A stretch of 48,966 nucleotides of DNA. Origin: JARRNE01 sp963824085 (GTDB lineage: Bacteria > Pseudomonadota > Gammaproteobacteria > Chromatiales > Chromatiaceae). The stretch is from NCBI GenBank assembly GCA_963824085.1, contig CAWGNT010000008.1, positions 1-48,966 on the forward strand. Direction: 5' to 3'. The notes under the pieces are model-generated. The model saw only the letters and a program-made list of their open reading frames with translations, ran no database searches and was not told where the DNA came from. The position numbers and the translations under genes were made by a program. This document shows, one piece after another, positions 24,301 through 33,801 of the stretch (positions are counted from its first letter, which is position 1; every line of letters starts with the position of its first letter).

Positions 24301-26817
24301 TCAACGCTGCCACAGGATCCAGGGCGCTTCGAGGGGAACCGTCGCCGCGTCGTGGGCGGCCACGATGCGGGCGGTAAAGTCGTCCGCCGAACGTTCTGTC
24401 TGGATCTTCCCACGGTAGAGGAAACCCTGAACGGCGCCATCGAGGGGGCAAACCTGCTCCATGGCGAAGCGCACCGGCTCCCCGTCCTTCCCTGCAGGTT
24501 CGGCGTAGAGCTCGACTCGCACCGCTTCCGGCGGGACATCGTCCAGGTATACCTGGGCCGAAACCTCCAGCTCCGTCCCCGCGCGTTCGGCCGACAGGTT
24601 GGCAAAACGCAGGCGAGACCAGCCGTTGGCCAGGGCGCAGTACCGGGCCTCGATGTCGGCCCCGAGCTTGCCATCCTGCGCGCTGCGGCGCCTCACGGCT
24701 TCGGCAGCCGGCAAGTAGTAGGACTCGGTGTACTCGCGGAGCATCCGGTTGGCGGAAAACTGAGGGGTGAGGCGGGCCATGCTCTCGCGCATCAGGGCCA
24801 CCCAGCGAGGCGCGACTCCGTTTGCGTCCCGCTCGTAGAACGCAGGGATGACCTCGCGCTCCAGGAGGTCGAAGAGGAAAGCGGCTTCTACCTCGTCCCA
24901 TGCCGGGTCCTCGTCATGCTCGCGCCCGTCGCCAATCGCCCAGCCCACGTCCGGAGAGTAGGCCTCCGCCCACCAGCCATCGAGCTCCGAGAGGTTGAGT
25001 CCCCCATTGACCAGCACCTTCATACCGCTGGTGCCGCTCGCCTCCCAGGGCCGGCGCGGCGTGTTTATCCACAGGTCGACACCCTGAACCAGGTCGGCCG
25101 CCAAGGCCAGGTCGTAATCCTCAAGGAAGACCACCCTGCCTCGCACGGCGGGTTGGCCCGCAAACTGCGCCCAACGCTGGATGAGGCGCCGCCCCGTCTG
25201 GTCCTGGGGGTGCGCCTTGCCGGCAATCACAAGCTGTACAGGCCGCTCGGGATTGGTGAGGAGGCGCGTGAGTCGCGGCGCGTCACGCAGGAGCAGGTCG
25301 GGTCGCTTGTAGGCCGCGAAACGGCGCGCGAAACCCAGCGTCAGGATGTTCGGGTCAAGATCCTCTGCAGCCTGGGCACCGGAGCGGCCGCCGGCGGCCA
25401 GCTGGCGCGCCTGACGCAGGCGGACCGCCTCCGTGAGGGACCGCCGGCACTCGGTACGGAAGCGCCAGAGACGATCGTCCTTCATCGCGCGCAGCGCTCC
25501 CTCCAAAGGCTCGGTCTCGCCCAGCCAGCGGCCCTTGCCGCCCGCCGCGGTCCATAGGTCGTCGGCGGCCGCGGAGTCCCAGGAAGGCACGTGCACCCCG
25601 TTGGTGACGTGGCCGACGGGTATCTCGGCGAGCGGCCAACGAGGAAAAAGAGGCTGGAAGATGCCTCGGGAAACGGCGCCATGGAGGCGACTCACACCGT
25701 TGACCGCGCCGCTGCCGTGCACGGCCAGGTAGGCCATGTTGAAGGGTTCGTCGCGGTCTTCACCGGTCGCGCGTCCGAGGGCCAGGAGCTCCGGCAGGGT
25801 GAGGCCAAGCCCTTGCGCGTAGTGGCCGAAATACTTGTCCATGAGCTCCGGGGAGAAGCGGTCGAATCCGGCGGCTACGGGGGTATGCGTGGTGAAGAGG
25901 TTTCCCGCGCGGGTACACCGCAAGGCTTCCGAGAAGCTCCGCCCGCTGCTGTCCATGAAGGTCCGGGCACGCTCCAGGACCGCAAAGGCGGCGTGTCCCT
26001 CGTTCAGGTGGCACACCTCCGGTGCGAGCCCTAAGGCATCCAGCAACCGCCAGCCTCCAATCCCCAACACGATCTCCTGCTGCAGTCGAAGCTCCGGGCC
26101 GCCACCGTAAAGCTCGCTGGTGATACCGCGGTCCCCAGGGGCGTTAAGCAGGTCATTGCTGTCCAGAAGGTACAGTGAAACGCGCCCGATCCGGGCCTCC
26201 CACCCACGCAGATGCAGGGTCCTGCCCGGCAGCTCGAGGCTGATCCTTAGCCAAGCGCCGGCCCGGTCCCGCAGCGGCAACACGGGGAGCATGGACGGGT
26301 TGTTGAAAGGGTAGAGCTCCAATTGCTCGCCGTCGGCGTCCAGGGCCTGGCGGAAGTAGCCCTGCTGGTAGAGCAGCCCGATCCCGACCACGGGCACTCC
26401 GAGGTCACTCGCGGTCTTCAACAGATCGCCGGCGAGCACACCAAGTCCCCCGGAGTAGATGGGCAGGGCCTCGCTCAGGCCATACTCCATGCTGAAGTAG
26501 GCTACTGACCCAAGCGACTCGGCCTCGTGGGTACGCGCGAACCAGGCTTCGCGCTTCAGATGCTGCTGCTGGTCGGCCACCTCTTCGGCGAGCTGGCTGC
26601 AGAACCTGGCGTCCGAGGCCAGTTCCTCGAGCCGCGCGTCCGTGACGCTCTCTAGAATGAGCCAGGGGTCGCCCGTGGCTTCCCAAAGCTCCGCGTCCAC
26701 GACCTGCCAGAGGCTGTCGGCACAGTGGTTCCAGCTCCAGCGAAGGTCGAGCGCGAGATCTACGAGGCCGCTGAGCGCCTCCGGTACCGCCCGCGGAAGG
26801 TAACGTGTCGGTTGCAT
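24301..26817 (-). CDS. glgP: Alpha-glucan phosphorylase (GlgP family, DUF3417 type)
   Basis: This 838-residue enzyme releases glucose 1-phosphate from glycogen or maltodextrins. It belongs to the shorter, DUF3417-containing alpha-glucan phosphorylase subfamily. The N-terminal 100 residues (PEALSGLVDLALDLRWSWNH) are that domain. The core shows YFSMEYGLSEALPIYSGGLG and CHLNEGHAAF, with FARRFAAYKRPDLLL further on. The pyridoxal phosphate lysine is in EASGTSGMKVLVNGGLN. Length is normal. It is convergent with the kinase gene, with only 4 bases between stops. Together with the GH15 enzyme at 28398 it suggests turnover of storage glucan. Confidence 0.95.
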   Translation of the reverse strand: MQPTRYLPRAVPEALSGLVDLALDLRWSWNHCADSLWQVVDAELWEATGDPWLILESVTDARLEELASDARFCSQLAEEVADQQQHLKREAWFARTHEAESLGSVAYFSMEYGLSEALPIYSGGLGVLAGDLLKTASDLGVPVVGIGLLYQQGYFRQALDADGEQLELYPFNNPSMLPVLPLRDRAGAWLRISLELPGRTLHLRGWEARIGRVSLYLLDSNDLLNAPGDRGITSELYGGGPELRLQQEIVLGIGGWRLLDALGLAPEVCHLNEGHAAFAVLERARTFMDSSGRSFSEALRCTRAGNLFTTHTPVAAGFDRFSPELMDKYFGHYAQGLGLTLPELLALGRATGEDRDEPFNMAYLAVHGSGAVNGVSRLHGAVSRGIFQPLFPRWPLAEIPVGHVTNGVHVPSWDSAAADDLWTAAGGKGRWLGETEPLEGALRAMKDDRLWRFRTECRRSLTEAVRLRQARQLAAGGRSGAQAAEDLDPNILTLGFARRFAAYKRPDLLLRDAPRLTRLLTNPERPVQLVIAGKAHPQDQTGRRLIQRWAQFAGQPAVRGRVVFLEDYDLALAADLVQGVDLWINTPRRPWEASGTSGMKVLVNGGLNLSELDGWWAEAYSPDVGWAIGDGREHDEDPAWDEVEAAFLFDLLEREVIPAFYERDANGVAPRWVALMRESMARLTPQFSANRMLREYTESYYLPAAEAVRRRSAQDGKLGADIEARYCALANGWSRLRFANLSAERAGTELEVSAQVYLDDVPPEAVRVELYAEPAGKDGEPVRFAMEQVCPLDGAVQGFLYRGKIQTERSADDFTARIVAAHDAATVPLEAPWILWQR

Positions 26818-27651
26818 CTTGGTCTCCTTTCAGCTCGCCGAATGGGCGGAGCATATACCGGCTAACGTGAGAAGCCGGGTTTCCGCAGAACTCTGCCGTC
26901 GGGCCGCGGGGCCGGCCGAGCGGTGTGCGCGCACCGACGCTTGGTGCTTCCAAAGCGGTGAATGCCTCGTAGCCAGCTGCAGCTAGCAAGCGCCAGGCCA
27001 TTGGCCGCAACACGGATTCGGTGCGCAAGGGCGCGAGCGCTGAGCCCGTTTTTGCGGGTCAAGGTTGGTTGATAACAGCCATGTTCTGTCCACGCGAACC
27101 AACTAGCAGACCGCCACCGACGTTCCGTAAACAACGCCGCACGTGTCGGTGGTGATCAGGGCAAATAATCAGCTGCCGGGCCAAGGTCGGGTGCTGGTGT
27201 CCCGCGACGCCCGTAACCCAACCCCGGAAAACCGACAACCGAGAAAAGGATCGTGTCGTTGCCGGGTTCTCGGCGCGGTTGTACTGGCGCGCGGCGCCGT
27301 ATGGGCAGCCCCGAGCGAGATGTCGGCCCGAGGCCGTCGGGTAACTCTCTCGGACAGAGCCCTGTGGCACGAAGGATGCCTCGGTTTCCGGCGTCTGCTA
27401 TTGTTCGGCCGGCGAGCAATCCCTGCCGTCGGGTCGGCGTCTACCGGTGCGGATCTCGCGGCCGAGCCGCATTGGCAACGAGTTTTTTTAGCGGCGGGTC
27501 TGAAGAATCATTTCGAGCCGCGCGGCCGCTGCGGCGAAGACAGCCGGGGGTTCGCGATAAGCCGCCCGCGTGTCGCTTCGACCGCGAGCCCTGCGAACAC
27601 CATGGGGTCATCGCGTCGCCGCGCCGCATGCTTTCCCCGGATGGAGGTTTG
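26818..27651. other. Divergent intergenic region of about 830 bases
   Basis: No convincing gene is seen. A frame continuous with the rhomboid gene extends back to 27253, but its translation is Arg/Gly/Ser-rich and looks non-coding. A ribosome binding site (GGAGGT) marks the real start at 27652. A decayed R1 tail lies at about 27198-27248. The rest is unremarkable GC-rich sequence. Confidence 0.5.
27198..27248 (+). repeat. Possible decayed copy of repeat R1 (copy E)
   Basis: The stretch GTCCCGCGACGCCCGTAACC, followed by CAACCCCGGAAAACCGACAA, aligns with the second half of R1 copy A (3123-3170) with several mismatches. No matching head is seen. The similarity is by eye and could be partly due to composition. 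Confidence 0.4.
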
Positions 27652-28275
27652 ATGCTTACTCCCGTCGTACGAACCCTTTTGCTGGTCAACGGCTTGGTGT
27701 TCCTTGGCGAGCTGGTCTACCCCACGCCTCTGATCAGCTGGTTTGCCTTGTGGCCGGGCGGGCTGCTCGTAACGACGGGGTGGTCTGAGGGCGTGCCCCA
27801 TTTCTGGCCGTGGCAGATCGTTACGTACGCCTTTCTGCATGGCGGGCTGTTGCATCTGGCCCTCAACATGTACGCCCTCTGGCTGTTCGGTACCCGCCTG
27901 GAGTATGTGTGGGGAGGGCGCACGTTCACGGTCTACTACTTCAGCTGTGTGATCGGGGCGGCTCTGACTCAGCTGGTCGTGTCCGAGATTGCGCTGCTAC
28001 AGGGTGGGGCGGCCTATCCCGTCCTCGGCGCTTCGGGCGGTGTCTTCGGGCTCCTCCTGGCCTTCGGTCTGCTCTTTCCGGAGACCGAGCTCATCCTCTT
28101 GTTCCCTCCCATCCCGATCAAGGCGAAATGGTTCGTGATCGGCTATGGCGCGGTGGAGCTGTTTGCGGGAGTCACCGGGACCATGGAAGGTGTGGCCCAC
28201 TTTGCCCACCTCGGCGGGATGGCCACGGGGTACCTGCTGCTTCGTTACTGGCGTCGTGGACCACCAGGTCGGTAA
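27652..28275 (+). CDS. Rhomboid-family intramembrane serine protease
   Basis: From ATG 27652, eight bases after GGAGGT, the product is a 207-residue membrane protein with about six helices. Rhomboid landmarks are present: HLALNMYALW (His68 and Asn72, oxyanion region), the catalytic serine in GASGGVFG (Ser128) and the catalytic histidine in HFAHLGGM (His186). Such proteases cut membrane-anchored substrates within the bilayer. The region between helices 4 and 5 (FPETELILLFPPIPIKAKW) is typical of bacterial rhomboids. Substrates are unknown. It lies between the two glucan-degrading genes but is transcribed the other way, so no functional link is implied. Confidence 0.94.
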   Translation: MLTPVVRTLLLVNGLVFLGELVYPTPLISWFALWPGGLLVTTGWSEGVPHFWPWQIVTYAFLHGGLLHLALNMYALWLFGTRLEYVWGGRTFTVYYFSCVIGAALTQLVVSEIALLQGGAAYPVLGASGGVFGLLLAFGLLFPETELILLFPPIPIKAKWFVIGYGAVELFAGVTGTMEGVAHFAHLGGMATGYLLLRYWRRGPPGR

Positions 28276-28397
28276 CGGCCGCGCCGGGCGCGGTCCCTGG
28301 TCATCGCAGCGTATGGGACGTCGGACGCGGACCAATGCCTCGGAGCTGTTGCGTTCCGAGTTTACGAGAGTCGTCTCCTTACGGGTGCGAGTCCCCT

Positions 28398-30206
28398 TCA
28401 GGTCACCAGCGGGTGCTGATGGACGTCCTTCGCACGGTGCTCTCCTGGCCCGCCGCTACGGCTGATGTTGCGTGCGCTGTTGACTAGCGATACGTGGGTG
28501 AACGCCTGTGGAAAGTTGCCCACCAGGCGCCGGTGCTCGGGGTCGTACTCCTCGGAGATGAGGCCGACGTCGTTGCACAGGCCTATGAGCCGTTCGAAGA
28601 GCTCGCGAGCTTCATCGCGGCGCCCGAGCATTGCCAGATTGTCGACGAGCCAGAAGGAGCAGGGGAGGAAGACGCCTTCCCCGGGCGGAAGACCGTCCAC
28701 GGATTCGTCCCCGGCATAGCGGCGGACAAGGCCGTCGACGACGAGCTCTCGTTGGATGGCGTCGACGGTGCTGGAGATCCGCCGATCGCTAGGTGGGAGA
28801 AAGCCGACCAGGGGCAGCATCAGTGCGCTGGCATCGAGCGCCTTGCTGTCGTAATGCTGGACAAAGCTCCCGCGGGCTTCATCGAATCCACGCCGGCACA
28901 CCTCCTCATGGATCTGGTCGCGTACAGTCCGCCACCTGTCCACAGGCCCCTCGAGATGGAAACGCTGTGCCGACTTGACGGCGCGGTCGAAGCCCACCCA
29001 GGCCATCACCTTGGAGTGAGTGAAGTGACGCTGAGGTCCGCGGACCTCCCAGATGCCGTCATCCGGTTCCTTCCAGCCGGATTCGAGAAAGTCGAGCAGG
29101 ACCCGTTGGAGCCTCCAGGCGTGCTCGCTCAGGTCGAGGTCGCTCCGGCGGGTGAGATAGAGGGCGTCCATGACCTCACCGTACACATCCAGCTGGCGTT
29201 GGGTGCTGGCGGCATTGCCCACCCGCACGGGCGATGCCCCTTCGTATCCGGGCAGCCAAGGCAGCTCGGTCTCGCTGAGTCGTCGCTCGCCGGCGATCCC
29301 ATACAAAATCTGGAGGTCTTGCGGCCGTCCGGCGGCTGCACGCAGCAACCACTCCCTCCAGGCTTCGGCTTCTTCCACATAACCGGTGATCAATAAGGCA
29401 TAGAGGGTGAATGTGGCGTCCCGCAGCCAGCAGAAGCGGTAGTCCCAGTTGCGCACCCCTCCCAGCTGCTCCGGGAGGGATGTGGTCGGCGCGGCCACCA
29501 TGCCGCCCGTGGGTGAGTAGGTGAGGGCTTTCAGCGTGATGAGCGAACGCTTGACGACCTCCGGGTAGAGGCCGTCGTAGGCGCAGCGGTCGCTCCACTG
29601 CCGCCACCACTCGGTGGTCGTGTCGCACGCGGCGTCAGGATCGATGGGCAGCGGGGGCGCCTCGTGTGAGGGGAAGTGGGACAGCACGAACGGGAGGCGC
29701 TGTCCTTCCGACACGGCGAAGTCGCTCAGGATAGTGGAGTCCTCCTCCCGCAGCGGTGCCCGCGTGCGAAGCGCGACTGAATCGGGTCCGGCGGTCGCTA
29801 TCAGCAGGCCATGGCGTACCAGCGGTACGATGGAGCCATAGTCGAAGCGGACGCGGAGCTCGGTCGCCATCTCGACCCTTCCGCTGAGACCATCCACCAC
29901 ACGCACCACGTCGGACCGTCCTTCCCAGTGCGGCATGTAGTCGGTGATTCGCACCTTTCCGGAGGCCGTCTCGCACGTCGTCTCGAGCACCAGCGAGCCT
30001 TCCCTATAGGCTCGCGTCACGCGCTTCGTCGTTTCCTTCGGCGCCAGGAGCCAGCGCCCGTGCCCGGGGTCTCCGAGGAGCGCGGCAAAGCAGGCGGCGG
30101 AGTCGAAGCGGGGGAGACACAGCCAGTCGATGGATCCGTCACGGCCGACGAGAGCAGCGGTGCGCGTGTTGCCGATGAGTGCGTAGTCTTCGATGGGTGA
30201 CGGCAT
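28398..30206 (-). CDS. Glycoside hydrolase family 15 (glucoamylase/trehalase-like)
   Basis: This 602-residue soluble enzyme has an N-terminal beta-sandwich region with the entry motif IEDYALIGNTRTAALVGRDG and SIDWLCLPRFDS. A GH15 (alpha/alpha)6 barrel follows. The catalytic acid region is DGIWEVRGPQRHFTHSKVMAWV. The C-terminal base region is LISEEYDPEHRRLVGNFPQAFTH. LPEQLGGVRNWDYRFCWLRDA is the usual substrate-binding signature. Proteins of this type split glucose from alpha-glucans, or trehalose in some actinobacteria. No signal peptide is seen, so it is cytoplasmic and may work with the glucan phosphorylase. Confidence 0.94.
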   Translation of the reverse strand: MPSPIEDYALIGNTRTAALVGRDGSIDWLCLPRFDSAACFAALLGDPGHGRWLLAPKETTKRVTRAYREGSLVLETTCETASGKVRITDYMPHWEGRSDVVRVVDGLSGRVEMATELRVRFDYGSIVPLVRHGLLIATAGPDSVALRTRAPLREEDSTILSDFAVSEGQRLPFVLSHFPSHEAPPLPIDPDAACDTTTEWWRQWSDRCAYDGLYPEVVKRSLITLKALTYSPTGGMVAAPTTSLPEQLGGVRNWDYRFCWLRDATFTLYALLITGYVEEAEAWREWLLRAAAGRPQDLQILYGIAGERRLSETELPWLPGYEGASPVRVGNAASTQRQLDVYGEVMDALYLTRRSDLDLSEHAWRLQRVLLDFLESGWKEPDDGIWEVRGPQRHFTHSKVMAWVGFDRAVKSAQRFHLEGPVDRWRTVRDQIHEEVCRRGFDEARGSFVQHYDSKALDASALMLPLVGFLPPSDRRISSTVDAIQRELVVDGLVRRYAGDESVDGLPPGEGVFLPCSFWLVDNLAMLGRRDEARELFERLIGLCNDVGLISEEYDPEHRRLVGNFPQAFTHVSLVNSARNISRSGGPGEHRAKDVHQHPLVT

Positions 30207-30735
30207 GGTCCAAATTCTGACCTTTCTTGTTGGGACCTATGGTAGATGCGCCGGATGCTTCACAACAGTCCCGACCAAATTCGGGCGCGGACGATGCGAC
30301 AGCCGGTGAATTGGGTCGGCAATATTCGGAGTTTGCGCTGCCCAGATCGTGTCTCGGCAGCGAGAGCAAGAAGAGCGCCAAACCGATGGCTGCTCCGCCG
30401 CGATCATGGGCCGACAAGACAGAGTCGAGAGCGCGCCAGGACCGGCGCGCGGTGCGAGGTTGATTGCAACCGGGCGCTGTCTCGGCGTTGGTTGTTATCA
30501 GCCGGGCGGGCTCGGGGACCAAGCCCAACCGAAGGATATACCGAGCTCACTCGACTTGCTCGCTTCTGGACCAGAGGGGACGGGCTGCTCCCACCGGTGG
30601 TGTCGGCAGCAGGGAGGCTGCCGTCAAGCCCACATGGACGTATTCACGGCGTCCCCCGCGGGAGCGGCTGTTCCCAAAACGAAAAACGCAAATCGAAACG
30701 CTATGGCACCAAGGCCATTGTCGGGGTTCGCAGCT
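30207..30735. other. Intergenic region containing repeat R1
   Basis: This is the 529-base gap between the GH15 start and the RND stop codon. The full R1 copy B lies at 30596-30704, ending about 30 bases before the RND stop on the opposite strand. The remaining open frames look like shadows without coding character. Confidence 0.5.
30596..30704 (+). repeat. Dispersed structured repeat R1, copy B
   Basis: This is the full-length counterpart of 3067-3180. The head stem is GGCAGC-AGGGAG-GCTGCC. A second pairing joins GCCGT with ACGGC around a loop that includes CACATGGACGTATT. The tail ends CCCAAAACGAAAAACGCAAA then TCGAAACGCTAT. Compared with copy A, both arms of the first stem differ but still pair. 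Confidence 0.8.
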
Positions 30736-33700
30736 CTACGGCAAGGCGCTCTGGTGTTGAGGGCCGCTCATACGCATCGTCAACGCGAAGAGCACCGGCA
30801 TGGCGACCAGCACGAGCGGCAGCTGGACCACCAGGCCCGAGATGATGGCGATCGCCAGGGGCTGCTGAAGGGCCGCCCCCTGCCCGAGGCTCAGAGCCAG
30901 CGGCAGAAGGGCGAGGATCGCCGCGAGGGTGGTCATGGTGATCGGGCGCATGCGGTTCACCCCGGCCTCTACCAGGGCATCCTCGGGCGCGATCCCTTTC
31001 TTCAGCAGGTCCTGATATTCGGAGAAGTAGAAGATCGCCACCTCGGTCACGATACCGACAATCATGGTCATCCCCATCATGGCCGTGATATTGAGCTCGG
31101 TGCGAGTCGCCCACAGTCCGATGAAGACCGCAGATCCGGCGAGCAGCGGCATGGCAAGGATAGAGAGGGCGACCCTGAATCGCTCGTAGAGGAAGAGCAG
31201 CAGCAGGAAGACGAGACAGACCGCCGCGATCATCACGGCGATCAGCCCCTGGAAGGCGATCTGCTGCTGCTTGTAGAGTCCGCCGAGCTCGTAGTACATG
31301 TCCTGCGGGATCACCCCCTGTTGGTTGAGGATCTGGCGCACGTCGGCCAAGGTGGAGCCCAGGTCCCGCCCGCTGATTCGGCCGGACACGGGAACCATTC
31401 GCTTGAGGTTGTCGCGGGTGATCTGCGGCTGACCGGTGACCCTCTCGACCTGGGCGATGCGGCTTAAGGGGAAGTGGTGGCCGTCCGGCGCTCGCAGCGA
31501 GACTTGCGCCAGGTCCCGCTCGGTCTGTCGCAGGGCTTGGGGCACCCACACGCGGATGCCGATCAGTCGGACGCCTTTCTGCACGTGCGTGGTGACCACA
31601 CCGGAGAAGTAGTCGTCGACCTGCTGAGTCACCTGGTCCGGATCTATGCCCTCAAGAGCTGCCTTGTCCCGGTCGACCTCGATCTTGAGCGCGTCCCCGG
31701 CCAAGACAATGCCGTCGCGCACGTCCACCACGCCCCGGACCTTGCGGATGGCGGCGGCGACCTTTGGCGCCGTCTTCAGCAGCTCGCCGCTGTTGTCCCC
31801 ATAGAGCTTGATCTCGATCGGCTGCGGGACCGCGGTCAGGTCGCCGATCAGGTCCTCCATGAGTTGAGCCATATCGATCTTGAGGCCCGGTACCCGGTTC
31901 TCGATCTGAGCCCGCAGGCTGTCCATGACATCCCACACTGGAGGGCGCGGGGGCGGCTTGAGCTGAACGAAGAAGTCCCCCTGGTTGGCCTCGGTGATGC
32001 CGCCGCCGAGCTGAGCGCCGGTGCGGCGCGAGTACGCGCTGACCGCCGGGGTAGCCTGAAGAAGCCGCTCGACCTGGTGCAGCAGCCGATCGGTCTCCGT
32101 CAGTGAGGTGCCGGCGGGGGCGTTGTAGTCCAGCACGAAGCCGCCCTCGTCCATGCTGGGCATGAAGCCGGAGCCGACCTGGTGATAGGCGAGGTAACCC
32201 ATCCCCAGGAGAGGGACGATTCCGGCAAGCAGCCACCAGGGCCGGGCGAACAGTCCCGCCATGAGCCGCCGGTAGCCGTCCAGCAGGATCGCTCCGGCGG
32301 AGCTTCGCACTTCTCGCTCCGCCGTTTTGCGGGGAACCAGGTGATCGGCGATCAAGGGGATCGCGAGCCAGGCGACTAGGTAGGAGATGACCAGGGAGCT
32401 GGCCATGGTGAGGGAGAGGGCCTTGAAGAAGGCTCCCGTGACCCCGCTGAGAAAGGCGAGCGGGAGAAAGATGATGACGGTGGAGGCGGAGGACCCGCTT
32501 AAAGGACGAAACATCTCCCGCGCCGCGAGCTTGATCCGCTGGTGGTGGGTGCCGGTTCCGTCCCGGACGCGGCTCGCGATGTTCTCGATGACGACGATGG
32601 CATCGTCGATGATGAGGCCGACAGCCGCCGCCATGCCCCCGAGGGTCATGATGTTGAGACTCATGTCGAGCACGTAGAGGAGCAGCATAGTCGCCGCCAG
32701 CACGGCAGGGACCACCAGGATCGCGATCAGGGTGATCCGGAGGTCGCGCAGGAAGACCAGGAGCACGAGGGCGGCGAGCCCGACCCCGATGAGGATGGCG
32801 TCGCGTACGCTCCCCGCCGCCTCGGTGATCAGCTGGCTCTGGTCGTACCAATTGCGGATCATCAGGTCCGCGGGCAGCTTGGTGCGATAGCCGGCGAGCT
32901 TCTTCCGCACCTCCCGCACGATCTGGACGGTGTTGCCGCCCGGCTGCTGATACACCTGGACCGAGACCGCCGGCTGGCCGTCGGAGGTCACGGTCAGCCA
33001 ACGGGGGGCGGCGTCCTCATGTATGGTGGCGATGTCCTCGAGCTGGACGACCCCGTTGGTGCCGCTGGTGATGACGCTATGGCCGATCTGGTCGAGGTTC
33101 CGAAAGCGCGTGTCGGAGAGGAGGAGAAAGAGCTTGTAGTGATCCTCCAGGCGGCCGACGGCCTTGAGGACGTTGGCCGCGGAGAGCGTGCTCACCACGT
33201 CGTGTAGGGTCAGGCCGTAGGCACGCAGCTGCGCCGGATCCACGTCGACCCGGTACTCCGCCACGTCTCCTCCCAGCACGCCGATGTGTGCCACCCCGTC
33301 GATCGACGACAGGAGCGGAACCAGCTGGTACTGGGCTATGTCGTGCAGCCGCACCTGGTTTTCCTTCTTGGAGATGAGGCTGTAGGCGGCCACCGGATAG
33401 ACCGTGGGGTCCATGCGCCGCGCGGTGTAGGAGGTGCCTGACGGCAGGGACGGCGTGACCTGGCCGACCGCCGAATCCACCTGCTGCAGGGCGAGCGCCA
33501 TGTCTGTGCCCCAGGCGAAGTTTACCGAGAGGTCCGCAGTGCCGCGGCTGGTGGTGGAGCGGATCTCCTGCACGCCGGGGACAGAGCGTACCGCCTGCTC
33601 CACCGGACGCGTGACCGCGATCACCATCTGCTCGCCCGGGCGGTCGCCAGCCTCCAGCTCGATGGCGATGCGAGGAAAGTTGACGTGGGGGAAGAGCGCG

Positions 33701-33801
33701 ACCGGAAGCCGCAGGGCGCTTGCCGCCCCGGCCACGGCGAGTGCGGCCAGCAGAAACAGGATGGAGCGGCGGTGGCTGGCGGCCCAGCCGGCGATGGTCA
33801 C
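30736..33801 (-). CDS. RND-family efflux permease
   Basis: This 1021-residue inner-membrane transporter has the two-fold RND plan: a first transmembrane helix (ILFLLAALAVAGAASAL), a large periplasmic loop, helices 2-6, then the repeat. The proton-relay aspartates are in GLIIDDAIVVIENI. The porter region includes RMDPTVYPVAAYSL, and the C-terminal half has the EDALVEAGVNRMRPITMTTL signature. The closest resemblance is to AcrB/CzcA-like permeases of uncertain substrate; the absence of clear methionine-rich metal sites argues against Cu/Ag export. Its start overlaps the stop of the membrane fusion gene by four bases (ATGA), so the two are translationally coupled. Confidence 0.94.
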   Translation of the reverse strand: MTIAGWAASHRRSILFLLAALAVAGAASALRLPVALFPHVNFPRIAIELEAGDRPGEQMVIAVTRPVEQAVRSVPGVQEIRSTTSRGTADLSVNFAWGTDMALALQQVDSAVGQVTPSLPSGTSYTARRMDPTVYPVAAYSLISKKENQVRLHDIAQYQLVPLLSSIDGVAHIGVLGGDVAEYRVDVDPAQLRAYGLTLHDVVSTLSAANVLKAVGRLEDHYKLFLLLSDTRFRNLDQIGHSVITSGTNGVVQLEDIATIHEDAAPRWLTVTSDGQPAVSVQVYQQPGGNTVQIVREVRKKLAGYRTKLPADLMIRNWYDQSQLITEAAGSVRDAILIGVGLAALVLLVFLRDLRITLIAILVVPAVLAATMLLLYVLDMSLNIMTLGGMAAAVGLIIDDAIVVIENIASRVRDGTGTHHQRIKLAAREMFRPLSGSSASTVIIFLPLAFLSGVTGAFFKALSLTMASSLVISYLVAWLAIPLIADHLVPRKTAEREVRSSAGAILLDGYRRLMAGLFARPWWLLAGIVPLLGMGYLAYHQVGSGFMPSMDEGGFVLDYNAPAGTSLTETDRLLHQVERLLQATPAVSAYSRRTGAQLGGGITEANQGDFFVQLKPPPRPPVWDVMDSLRAQIENRVPGLKIDMAQLMEDLIGDLTAVPQPIEIKLYGDNSGELLKTAPKVAAAIRKVRGVVDVRDGIVLAGDALKIEVDRDKAALEGIDPDQVTQQVDDYFSGVVTTHVQKGVRLIGIRVWVPQALRQTERDLAQVSLRAPDGHHFPLSRIAQVERVTGQPQITRDNLKRMVPVSGRISGRDLGSTLADVRQILNQQGVIPQDMYYELGGLYKQQQIAFQGLIAVMIAAVCLVFLLLLFLYERFRVALSILAMPLLAGSAVFIGLWATRTELNITAMMGMTMIVGIVTEVAIFYFSEYQDLLKKGIAPEDALVEAGVNRMRPITMTTLAAILALLPLALSLGQGAALQQPLAIAIISGLVVQLPLVLVAMPVLFALTMRMSGPQHQSALP

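Noticed and set aside
27253..27651. N-terminal extension of the rhomboid protein
   Set aside because: The extension is Arg/Gly/Ser-rich and a strong GGAGGT lies just before ATG 27652.
28360..28400. GGGTGCGAGTCCC resembling a tRNA T-arm
   Set aside because: No acceptor, D or anticodon stems can be drawn around it.
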